From: Phymatolithon calcareum
Taxonomy: Eukaryota; Rhodophyta; Florideophyceae; Hapalidiales
DNA length: 64,000 nt
NCBI GenBank assembly: GCA_977006965.1
Contig: OZ345367.1
Span: 1,798,001 to 1,862,000, forward strand
Direction: 5' to 3'
Positions 10,666-19,534 of the stretch are shown here, piece by piece; position 1 is the first letter of the stretch, and every line of letters begins with the position of its first letter. Below the pieces are notes generated by a model. That model searched no databases. It had not been told where the DNA came from and saw nothing but the letters and a program-made list of their open reading frames with translations. A program made the translations under genes and the position numbers.

Positions 10666-11952
10666 GTCTCAGTGGCGATGATGACAGGAGTGGTATTGTC
10701 ATGCGTTCAAAATCTCCTTCTATCTTGTCTCGAGTGCCATTACTGGCCATATGGAGATGGCATGTTCGGCAACAATCCCTCGCCCTTGCTTAGTCGCTCC
10801 AGTCTTTCCTCCGTAGGAAGGAAGATGACAGAAAGGATTGGGAGTTGGAAGACAAGCAGAAGGCTTTTCTTCCGTTTTCCCAATCTAGGGATATGCCCTA
10901 CTGTTTTCACGTTCGTGCTCCTTGTCAGCACGACAAAAAACAGGTGACAAGTGAAAGACCGCCGAGTGCCACGTAGACGAAAACTTTGTTCTCGAAAAAA
11001 ATTACAAGTACCAGTAGAATTCGCCTCATAAAACTGGCACTCCTGTTATCCAATGTAAATCGGACAAGTACTACACCTTCGTTCATGGTTTTCATTCATT
11101 CATTCGTTTTGCGTATTCCCCTTGTGGGGCTAGAAACACTTTGAGGGCCTAAGCTTCTTCCATTGTAATCTATTTGTTGCGAGTTTGACTGCTGCTTGCA
11201 CGTTGAGGTCTGGGACGTCGCCAAAGATTGACTGTGGGGTTGGTCGGACGCAATGAAGTAGCACTTGACGAACCGAGCGACTTTCGTCCATCCTAAGAAT
11301 GTATCCGAGCCAACTCTATCGTACGTCTCTGGCGCACAATACCAGTTCAATAGTGAGGTCCCTAGACTCGTCGGCAATTGGTCTTCCCGATATTTTGGAC
11401 AACATCTTGGCGCCTGTGGATCTGAGTTTTTGTCTTCCGTGATTCGCAACCGTAGAGGAGAGTTGATAGGACAGAGGAACACAGGATACGTAATCGGAGA
11501 TCCAGGGATCGGATATTATCGGTAAGAATCCGTTTGAGTTCCTAGAAGCAAGACCAGACCATTGTAGCGCGGTGATTAACGGGTACCATCGGGTCTCCGT
11601 CGACGGGCTGCAGTACTCCTAGATCTTATAGCTTACCTAGTATCTTCTCTGCCTGCTGTGTTTCCCTTTCGGAAAGCGTCCCTTCGCAGCAACCGAAGGG
11701 ATTCTGCTCCACCCGCGAGTGGCATCACAGGACAGGAAAATCTGTTAAGGGTGTTACATACGCCTGTAAGAAGTAATGCGATGCATGTCGTAAAACTTGT
11801 TTTTTTGTGTTCTCAATTCTAGTCTACCTTCAGCTGGAGCGCAGCACACTGATTAGGGGCTCCACTAGATATAGAGGGCCTGCGAACTTTGTAGCAAACA
11901 AAACCAACGAAACTTAGTGCAAATCACAAACGAACATTTCTGTAGTGCATAA
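10666..11952. other. Intergenic, no gene seen
   Basis: Short open frames at 10.7-10.95 kb and 11.1-11.5 kb have no recognisable motif. No repeat matching the rest of the window was noticed here. Confidence 0.4.
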
Positions 11953-12092
11953 CTATTTACCACCACCCGGATGTCCGAAGTCAACTACTTAAATGAAAAC
12001 GTAAACGAAGGATTGTAGCGCAACGAAAAGCCTCTCAGGTGCAATGATAATTGACAAAGGGAGCTTGAATTAAACCGAGATCCAATCCAATC
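11953..12092 (+). repeat. Short interspersed repeat family B, copy 1, AATCC tail
   Basis: About 120 bases starting GTCCGAAGTCAACTACTTAA recur at 30.2 kb with only a few mismatches and in the same orientation. Both copies end in an AATCC simple repeat, the sort of tail left by target-primed retrotransposition. A 21-base piece recurs inverted near 50.12 kb. The SINE copy starts directly after this tail. Confidence 0.8.
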
Positions 12093-12420
12093 CTGGGCAA
12101 GTGGTAAAACTGATCCGGGGGATGCGCATCGAAGATGTGATCAAGAGGAAGTCCTGGGTTCGAATCTTAGGTGTGCCTGTTTATCGCGAAGAGTCCGACG
12201 CAGTTTTCTCATACGGGTTTTTGACGTCGACACGGAGGGATTACAGTGCATCATACGTGCGAAGAAGAAGACAAGGGAGCGTTCCAATTGTTCTGGCTGT
12301 CCACGTGGGCTCGCGGATAGTGGAACCACCGCGTTTGCTCAGAGTGGAATCGAATCGTATTTCGAGCGGCAGGCAGAGAAGAAGGATTGGTTTCCTAATT
12401 AACTAGCAGAAATAACCCTA
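12093..12420 (+). repeat. tRNA-derived SINE, copy 1
   Basis: The head carries a pol III B-box (GGTTCGAATCT) preceded by an A-box-like stretch. The body shares long segments with the reverse complement of 53.57-53.99 kb, for example GTCCACGTGG, GTGGAACCACCGC and GAGCGGCAGGCAGAGAAGAAG. The A-box is less well kept than in copy 2 and the copy is diverged. The end point is approximate. Confidence 0.75.
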
Positions 12421-12489
12421 AGTAGCACATAATTCAGCAATAGAGCACTGCCTTGCGAGCCCCATCAGCGGGGAGAAGCAGTAAAAAAA

Positions 12490-13437
12490 CTATTTGCAAA
12501 TCGTTTTGGTAAACGTGGTTGTGCACGTTTTGGAAAAAACTCCCTCCGAATCATAGTCGACAACGCATTGAATCGCAGTGTGGTCGTCGATATTCCACAA
12601 GATCATGAAAGAGATATCCCTTTTGTTATAGTCTTCAATCGTGGTGGGATAGTGAAACGTCACGTTATCGGGGAATTGGAGAATGGACATTCGTTCCCTG
12701 GGCTGCGATGGCAACGTCCCTGCACCGGTTACGTCGAGAATCTGTGATGTTTGGACCTCATAATTCTTAAAGATACATGTTTTCGTTCCGCGCCATAATC
12801 CCTGATCGTTGTCCAGGAACGACATTCCCTTTCCTGGAAGAGCCTTCATCTTTTTTGACCAGAAGCGTGTGGTATAACTTAGTACGCCGTCCACCTCCCT
12901 CCAGAATAACACAGCATCCAATTTTGACTGGCGGTAAATTGGCAGAACTGAGAGACGGATTTTCGAGTCCTTTGGGTGCCACAGAAACCTTTCAAATGGG
13001 GCTATGACATCCGCTCCCATGGTCCTCTGCGACACGCTTATCCAGTCACCTGCTTCTTGCACATATACGGTTTGCGCGTACAGAGGCCCGAGTGTACCGT
13101 TTGGAAGAAGCCGACGAGCAAATGTCGGCGGATTGCCGTTCGAGTAGAGGAATTTGGTCTGCTTAAACGGATTCGAGATCTGAGTTGCGTAATATGTGTT
13201 GATCTCCATGATTTTCTGTGGATTTTTAGCGTTCTCACCGGAAGGGATTGCAAAATTTCGCGAGGTGAGAGATTTCTCACGAATAGTGCCGTTGGGGTAG
13301 AACCAGACCCTGACGCCGCGCCAGTGGGCTGGCTGCCTTGCGGTGAAGTAGTTCCATTGAAGAAGACGGGCTTGCTTTCGAGGGGACGTCACTTGTGCGG
13401 AATCCGCGGTACAATCCGATTCCAACAGTTCAGCCAT
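12490..13437 (-). CDS. Unknown protein, tentative DUF3598-like
   Basis: This is a 315-residue uninterrupted frame. The start is the first ATG at 13437 (MAELLESDCTADSAQ). Upstream sequence is open for only a few more codons and then has no ATG. The segment WRGVRVWFYPNGTIREKSLTSRN, with W-rich, beta-strand-like sequence throughout, resembles the opening of DUF3598/lipocalin-like domains (W.G....Y...G....), known from cyanobacteria and plastid-bearing eukaryotes. I could not confirm this. There is no membrane segment and no clear transit peptide. The gene ends about 70 bases from the end of the SINE. Function is unknown. Confidence 0.55.
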   Translation of the reverse strand: MAELLESDCTADSAQVTSPRKQARLLQWNYFTARQPAHWRGVRVWFYPNGTIREKSLTSRNFAIPSGENAKNPQKIMEINTYYATQISNPFKQTKFLYSNGNPPTFARRLLPNGTLGPLYAQTVYVQEAGDWISVSQRTMGADVIAPFERFLWHPKDSKIRLSVLPIYRQSKLDAVLFWREVDGVLSYTTRFWSKKMKALPGKGMSFLDNDQGLWRGTKTCIFKNYEVQTSQILDVTGAGTLPSQPRERMSILQFPDNVTFHYPTTIEDYNKRDISFMILWNIDDHTAIQCVVDYDSEGVFSKTCTTTFTKTICK

Positions 13438-14268
13438 TGGGAGAAAAGGCAATGAGGAAGACGAGGCTATGCGTCTGGAACTAGTTCTAGTCTTGTGCGC
13501 GGCGATCGGCGACTTGTCTCAACAGTTTTAGTGGCGGTAACCTTAAACTGTTGCGAGAGAATGTACTTGGCTGCAGACCTTCAGGCGTGTGAGCACTGTA
13601 GTCCTCGTATGAAGTTTTTTTAATGAGGCCATTGCGCCAGATTTTATGAAATTTAGACGTACTGAAGCGCTGGGCACTCAATCGGAGTCCTAGATATGAC
13701 TGTCAAGGACAAGTATTGTCCAAAAACTTACGAGAGCCGTGGAAATTTCCATCAGAGCCGTGGTACCCGAGAGAGATAGTGGGAAGAGAGTTGAAGATCG
13801 TCTTCGAGGCCACCTTGAAGATGATCATGATCTTCAAGGTGGCCTTGTAGCAACGGCACGGCACGGAGATTTATTTCTACTCCCGTAGTTGGAATCATGT
13901 CAATGCCTAAAACGTGGTTAGTGTTTCATCTCATCGTAGCGTTGAAATCCAATAAGACGATGTCGAAAGATCAGATACGAGTCGCAGATTGCGACGTTAT
14001 TCGCACAGGGAGATTCGGGAAAGTCCGATAGCAAATCGAGGGTCCAAAAAATTACCAAATATTATCGTTGGAAGGTGAGGAGGGTACTGACAATGGAATT
14101 TGAAAGTTGCACCGTCAGATATTAAAGCCCTAGCTGATCGAAGGTCCGAAAAATCAGTATTTGGGAACAGATAAAAGAAATGCAAAACTTTCAAACGCCA
14201 TAATTGAGTGCAGCAACTGATTGGTTGTTATTGACTTTTAATCGGTAACAACCAAGTGTCGTACTAAA
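13438..14268. other. Intergenic, only a hairpin seen
   Basis: No supported gene lies here. The only structure noticed is the hairpin at 13.81 kb. Confidence 0.4.
13807..13845. repeat. Perfect hairpin, 16-base arms, 7-base loop
   Basis: AGGCCACCTTGAAGAT (13807-13822) and its exact reverse complement (13830-13845) flank GATCATG. No neighbouring gene explains it. Confidence 0.85.
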
Positions 14269-14796
14269 CTAGACATGAACACCCCGATCGGGCCCCTCCC
14301 CGAATAAAGCCCTCACAGGGCCTCATTTTCCAGGCGAGGCCCTCTCCTTTCGGATTTTCTTGGACCCTTCGCGGGGGCTTATGATACAGTGTACACGTGT
14401 GTCACAATTACGCGCTCGTGTCGTGTGCAATTGTGTGCCACGTGTATAATTTATCATATGTTTTCTATTTGAGCCGAAATAGACTCTTTCGAGGGCTTCA
14501 AAAAGCCCTCTTTTTTCCCGGTTTTCTGGAGGCCATCTCAGGCCCTCTCCGGAGACCAGAGGTGGTTTTTTGCAGTCCACTGAATCGTGTTACACGAACA
14601 AGAAAAGAAACCATAGACAGAATCTAGCCAAAACCTCTTGGCACTAGGAAAGTTGCCCCAAGCGTCAGCTGATGCGTTGGTAACTTTTAAATAAAAATCT
14701 ACCTTTCTTCTTCTTCAGGCCCTCTCCGAAGTCCCAGCGCGGCTAAGAGGGCATGCCTTACCCCTGTCGGGGTTCGTACGGGGTGTTCATGTCTAG
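14269..14796. mobile_element. MITE, 18-base TIRs, internally palindromic
   Basis: CTAGACATGAACACCCCG at 14269-14286 is repeated exactly inverted at 14779-14796. The interior holds many GGCCCTCTCC-type motifs, a hairpin GAGGGCTTCAAAAAGCCCTC, and a larger imperfect palindrome around 14.38-14.45 kb built on ACACGTG. It codes for nothing. A target duplication was not evident. The superfamily is unknown. Confidence 0.75.
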
Positions 14797-15783
14797 GCAA
14801 AACTCGACTTTTTTGTGCTCTTAATATCCAGCAAAAAATCGCGTAATCAATCAAATCCTCGTTTTCGACGAAAAAGAGATTCTCTCCATCTTATTATTAC
14901 GAAGTGAGTTGTAAGGCCCTTTAAAAATTTTTTTCTGCATATTGAATTGTTAAACATGTATATATTTAGTATTCGAACGTGTTACTGCAGTGCGTCTAAC
15001 CAACCACGGAGTCACACTTCACTGAAGATTGACTCCGAGGCTGAAGAGTTTTCAGCGGCGTGCCCCACTGAAACGTACAAATAGCTCTTAATCTCGCACA
15101 GGATAGAATAGAATGGAGAAAACTTAGACCTTCGAAGCGTTGTTAACCTTGCTTGGGGGACTTGCAGCATGCAATACAGTACTTTATTCAGTATTCGAAA
15201 GATGAAGCTTGACGGTCTTGTCTTTTACGGGGTATAGTGATCTGAACCTCAAGTAACGAAAGAAGGCTGTTCTAGAATTATTGATTAATTGATCATGCGC
15301 AATTGTGGGAAGAAGTTTTTTAAAATCCAACCGGTCGAGTCTGTTGCCCGATATTTGCGTAAAGTTTCGTCTGCAAGAATGAAGACCTTCGACATCATGT
15401 TTTAAAACATATATTTTTGAACTTTCCGGTTTTTCCGATGGGCTATCGCCTCTCTTCTAACGAGGCGATCTCATGAATCCTTAAGTGCTTCTGCTTTTTG
15501 GCTCGCTTCTTTTATCGCACCGTGGAGCTATGGTGAGACCACCTTGGTTTTTGGGAGTAACCGTCTGCCTTGCACATGCCGGTTTTCTTCTGAGCACTGA
15601 AGGATCGAATCAACTTAGATTGTTTCAGAAAAGAACGTGTTTCCTTCGTTCTTTCACGGGAATGAGCCTCCTGCCCTTCTTTCTCTGTCTCTGTACATCT
15701 CCCTCGCATTCATCTTCCTCTGGCGAAATTCAAGCCGATATGCAGTTTATTTATCTCAGGACGGGTTTTAAGCGGGGTGCTGA
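14797..15783. other. Intergenic, AT-rich, no gene seen
   Basis: No supported gene or repeat was recognised. Overlapping frames at 15.5-15.8 kb show no motif. Confidence 0.4.
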
Positions 15784-17786
15784 CCTAGTGTCTATTTTAC
15801 GAACCCCCTCAATTGAGGGTGTTTCCCTCAATTGAGGGGCGATTTGAAAGCTCAAAAAAATCCATAAAGCAAATTCGAAACAGATCGCTCATGCCATATT
15901 CGTAAAGCCTGGCTCATCTTCTGTGCGAGGAGTACCCACACTACTACCTTAAATTCGCTTCGTTCGGTGCTAGAAACGAAAATATGTTGGTCACTCAGAA
16001 GTTTCAGACCTGCCATTCCAGGAGAAAAACACCGGCCGCGCGCGGTCGGTACATCAGTGCACACCAAGACAGCATCTGTAGGCGGTCTATCAGAGTGCTC
16101 CAGACTATGCGGAGCCATTTCGAAGTCAAAAAAGGTGAGTAGTATGGTTCAGAATGTACTCGGGGAAAAAATCAATGGTCGCGCGAGCATGTCACATCGT
16201 ATGAAATGGGTTCTGATTCGTCATCCATTGAAGAAGACTAAGATTAAGACAGTCCACATTGTCAACGTCAAGGCAGAGAACGCTGTCGTTGACATTCCAG
16301 TCGCTGAAAATCTTGAACCGAGCCAACACCGGCAAAAGCGCGGTATAGCCTAGTCCTGCTTACAGTGATCATCCTTGCCAATCTTCATCGCGAAACGCCT
16401 GTTTATCGTCTACAGTCGAGATCACATGCTTCTCAAAAGGGCATACAAGCTTCGATGAAACCTTCAGAAGCTCTAAACGCCCTCTTCCGAGCACTCTCGC
16501 CTAAGTCTTACAAGGCCCTTGAGACCAAACATTGCACCGGGAACTTGATGTCATCACGCCTGACCGCGAGCCGAATACGTGCGCTCATTGGGTCCCAAGG
16601 TACAAGCGCAAGTTCTATGTCCGTTTTAGAGACGATTTTACTCTCAGTTGTGGAAACTTCGCACTCTAACAGAGACTTCTTATTCGAGATTTGTGGTATT
16701 GGACTTCATTCAAAGTACGATTGCGTGGTGACGATGTTTCCCCAAGTTACCTGCGAAAACTTGCTGCTTGGACGTCCGCTAAGCTGAGAAGAAAGGGGCG
16801 AAAAGAGACTACAGTGACAGAGCCTATTAAGTTTTTCGAAATACTCGTCCTCATGGCAAGAGTTGAGTTCGGCGCTGAGAGCGCTTTCTGGAAGTCTACC
16901 AGGCCGAAGAAGTATCTCCCTGGCCCTTCTTCTTCCGAAACAGTGATGCCGGTGGGAGAATACCTCCGGTTGATTTCATGCAGAGTGAAATCAAGTGAAT
17001 TAGGCGACGTATACGCTGCGCAGTACCGCTGGTCCCCTCGGTCAAGATTATGTCGATCCCACGAATGACCACAGAAAGCACACTGTGTCAAAGAGATTTT
17101 GAAGGCGAGATGGCCTACGGAATGGTAGTTCTGTGCTGCCTTATGGCCGCGTATGCCGGTACAAGGCGCATTGCATGTGTGGATTCATACTTAGTGAGTA
17201 CTGACTCTGCAGACACTCAACAAGTGCGTCTATAGTTCATAGGGGCCATCTAACTCTTCTGGCGATTTTCTAGGTTGTTAGCTAGTTGTTATTCTCTGGT
17301 GATCATGCAGAGTGTCAGCAGCAGATGACGTAGTGAAGGTTTTGTGAAGTGCCGGAAGAGCAACTCATCGATAGCATTTGACACGCGCATTACTTGTCGA
17401 CGTTCAGTTGCGCCAGTGCGTACATTTACATTCGAGAGCAGTGTTGGACGCCACGTTACCCCTAAGAAAAGTAAAAGGATACTTTCAGAGGTCATGATGA
17501 CAAGCTTTGTTGTGCAAAACAACTGCAGAGTTTGAAAATGCAAGACCTCGACCATAGTGTTCTCACAATGTAATACGCTTGATAGTGTCACAATATACAT
17601 TTGCGACATTTCTACTGTTAGGAACTGCTTCACTAAGCATGCTGAAGACATCTATGAGCTTGGCGCTGCTGATGCGCTTGATAGCGAGTAACTTTCAAGA
17701 GCAAAAAATTAAATGAATCTCTTCCCTCAATTGAGGGAAAAGTGCCCCTCAATTGAGGGAAAATTTCCGTAAAATAGACACTAGGG
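15784..17786. mobile_element. 2.0 kb DNA transposon with TIRs and subterminal palindromes, possibly piggyBac-like
   Basis: CCTAGTGTCTATTTTACG at 15784-15801 is repeated inverted at 17769-17786. Directly inside each end lie two copies of the palindrome CCCTCAATTGAGGG or its close variants, probable transposase-binding sites. The right terminus extends to CCCTAG, like piggyBac ends, but flanking TTAA target sites are not seen. The interior holds broken transposase-like coding sequence on the plus strand. Confidence 0.7.
16691..17235 (+). pseudogene. Broken transposase, tentative piggyBac/DDE_Tnp_1_7 type
   Basis: The segment EPIKFFEILVLMARVEFGAE followed by SAFWKST and VMPVGEYLRLISCR has the layout of the start of piggyBac transposases (an EF..F.GILL...W pattern, then M...RF..I). 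A frame change near 17.07 kb leads into GEMAYGMVVL, which could be a later core segment. The catalytic aspartates were not located. Position inside a TIR element with a CCCTAG terminus supports the reading, but other superfamilies remain possible. Confidence 0.35.
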
Positions 17787-18098
17787 CCTGAAAGTGTAGA
17801 ACACCGATCTGGGGCATGTATGCGTCATCAGCGAGACGTTGAAATCGACTGCATCAGCTGAGATGAGGTGACTTCCACTGGAACAAGTTGCAGGAGGACA
17901 GGCGCTCGGCATGTCCATGCCGAGCGTTCAATTATCTTGAAGAGCGATTGCGAATGGTTGGCGTTTGGGCTTGTGGTATCATGGTAGATTCAAGCGAGAT
18001 TTGCTGGGTCGCCACAGGCCCTTGTATCGGTTGAGAAAATTGGCATGTAAAAGAATCATGAAGTGGCACATGTGAAGGAAGCTTGAGGGAAAGGAGTC
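17787..18098. other. Intergenic with 11-bp hairpin at 17903-17926
   Basis: CGCTCGGCATG at 17903-17913 pairs exactly with 17916-17926 across a two-base loop. Nothing else was recognised. Confidence 0.5.
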
Positions 18099-18470
18099 CT
18101 ATGTCGTCGACATTGTCAATGAAGACATATCAGCCAAGAATGATTTGGGTTGTGCTAAGTGTGACAGTGAGAGTTTTATTGCAATCACGTAACAGAGCGG
18201 CTCAGAGGCCGACGTAGAGGCCGAAGAGCCCGAAAATGGCGTCAAAGAGAAGACGACGAAATTTGTTTCAAATCGATTATGGCCCCTGGAGGAGAAGAGG
18301 GCAGGTGCGGATGTGGCACCAAGCAGGAGGACATGGACGGCACCCTTCTTTTCCGCAAGAATTGACCATAGAGTCTGGAGGAAGGCGGTTTCAATGAACT
18401 CCCGGAGGTCACTGGCTCTGCGGCTCTGGAGAATTGGATCCTCGACATCGATTGTGAAGTGATCGAACAT
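18099..18470 (-). CDS. Hypothetical protein, 123 residues
   Basis: It has an ATG start at 18470 (MFDHFTIDVEDPILQSRRAS) and an amphipathic helical N-terminal half. I do not recognise it. It lies between transposable elements and might be a fragment of one. No motif or neighbour indicates a role. Confidence 0.3.
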   Translation of the reverse strand: MFDHFTIDVEDPILQSRRASDLREFIETAFLQTLWSILAEKKGAVHVLLLGATSAPALFSSRGHNRFETNFVVFSLTPFSGSSASTSASEPLCYVIAIKLSLSHLAQPKSFLADMSSLTMSTT

Positions 18471-18592
18471 AGTGAGTGATGTGGATGGAAGTGTTTGACG
18501 AACTGGTAGTCTGCGCTACGAATGGGCCGAACAGCCCTTGTGCATTCTTGTCGATTATATTATGTTATCCTAAAATCTTGGCTGTGTTTTTA

Positions 18593-18660
18593 AGAGTAGT
18601 CGAAATTATTCGACACAACATCATGAGTCCTCCACCGTCATTCATAAAACATGAATTTAC
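18593..18660 (-). repeat. 68-base repeat, copy near Fanzor 1
   Basis: This is near-identical, in inverted orientation, to 26741-26820, the sequence directly abutting the 5' end of Fanzor copy 2. The shared core includes GACTCATGATGTT and TCATGTTTTATGAATGAC. Confidence 0.8.
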
Positions 18661-19036
18661 CAATTTCTTCTAAGCAGAAGTACTGTAACAGTATTGCTAT
18701 GTAGAAGAAACCTGGTACTGTACTTGAAAGCAAGTCTGCCGATCGAGGGGGTATCGGTCAATCTAATCGTAGAACTGTTGGAATTGCTCTCGTATGGACT
18801 TTGATTGCCAACCGCGACTCCCCGTGCTTGGTGTCTCGACAATTTACTTGTGGCGCAAGTGCAAGTTATATGCGGGAATGACGGCTTCGGACGTGCAGGG
18901 CGGACTGACACAGGGAATTGGGGCGCAGTGGTTTGGCGGCATTGGGCGCAGATATGGAGAATCTCGCCAGAGGCGGTGCTAGCGCTCGTGGCATGGGCGC
19001 GATGGCGACCTGCATTTCATGGCCGCGTGCAAAATT

Positions 19037-19135
19037 TACCAAGTTGGCTGCTTTCGATTGTGAGAGCAATTAATGGGCGGCGCGCTTGTCGACCGCGCCC
19101 ATTAATTTCTCTCGCAACCGAACGCAGCCAACTAT
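19037..19135. repeat. Long imperfect hairpin, ~42-base arms
   Basis: The left arm (19037-19080) containing AGTTGGCTGC...GCAATTAATGGGCG pairs with the right arm (19090-19135), which runs into the rpl16-like sequence. The innermost 18 bases match with one mismatch. The structure suggests an inverted duplication at the insertion junction. Confidence 0.75.
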
Positions 19136-19377
19136 TACAAGATATGTACGTAGAGGAGGAAAGCTTTGGATAAGAGTTTTCCCAGACAAATCTATAACCG
19201 TTAGAGCAGCTGAAACTAGAATTGGGTCTGGTAAAGGTAATCCTGAATACTGGGTAGCTGTAATTAAACCCGGACATATTCTGTTCGAAATCAAAGGAGT
19301 ATCTGAAAAAGATGCTCAACAAGCAATGAAATTAGCGTCCTAAAGGTTACCAATAAAAACAAAATTTATTACGAGAA
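19123..19377 (+). pseudogene. rpl16: Plastid rpl16 fragment in nuclear DNA (NUPT)
   Basis: [20 protein letters not shown], then [33 protein letters not shown] and, after a stop, LPIKTKFITR form the C-terminal half of plastid/bacterial ribosomal protein L16. The N-terminal half is missing. A TAA stands where the conserved Ala-Ser-Tyr-Lys stretch should continue, so it is not functional. The sequence is more AT-rich than its neighbours. It abuts a hairpin on the left and the end of Fanzor copy 1 on the right. It shows that the organism has a plastid and that plastid DNA entered this locus. Confidence 0.88.
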
Positions 19378-19410
19378 CAACAACATAACAACTCGGGATT
19401 TCCTCTTGGT

Positions 19411-19534
19411 GTTGATCATGGCCGTACAAAATTAGATGTACAGTGTCACCGCCGAAAGTGCCAGTGATCCCCGGAGGGAACTGGTGCCCTCGACGATGTA
19501 ATGATCAGAAAAGTATGTACTACAGAAGTAAAAT
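19411..19534 (-). ncRNA. Candidate omega RNA / guide scaffold, copy 1
   Basis: This non-coding 124-base stretch lies between the Fanzor stop codon and the element end. It differs from the copy 2 equivalent at about one position, although the two coding regions have diverged far more. TnpB/Fanzor guide RNAs are encoded at this end. No transcript evidence is available. Confidence 0.35.

Noticed and set aside
12093-12180. A genuine tRNA gene
   Set aside because: The boxes are present, but the cloverleaf is degraded and a SINE body follows that is shared with two other loci.
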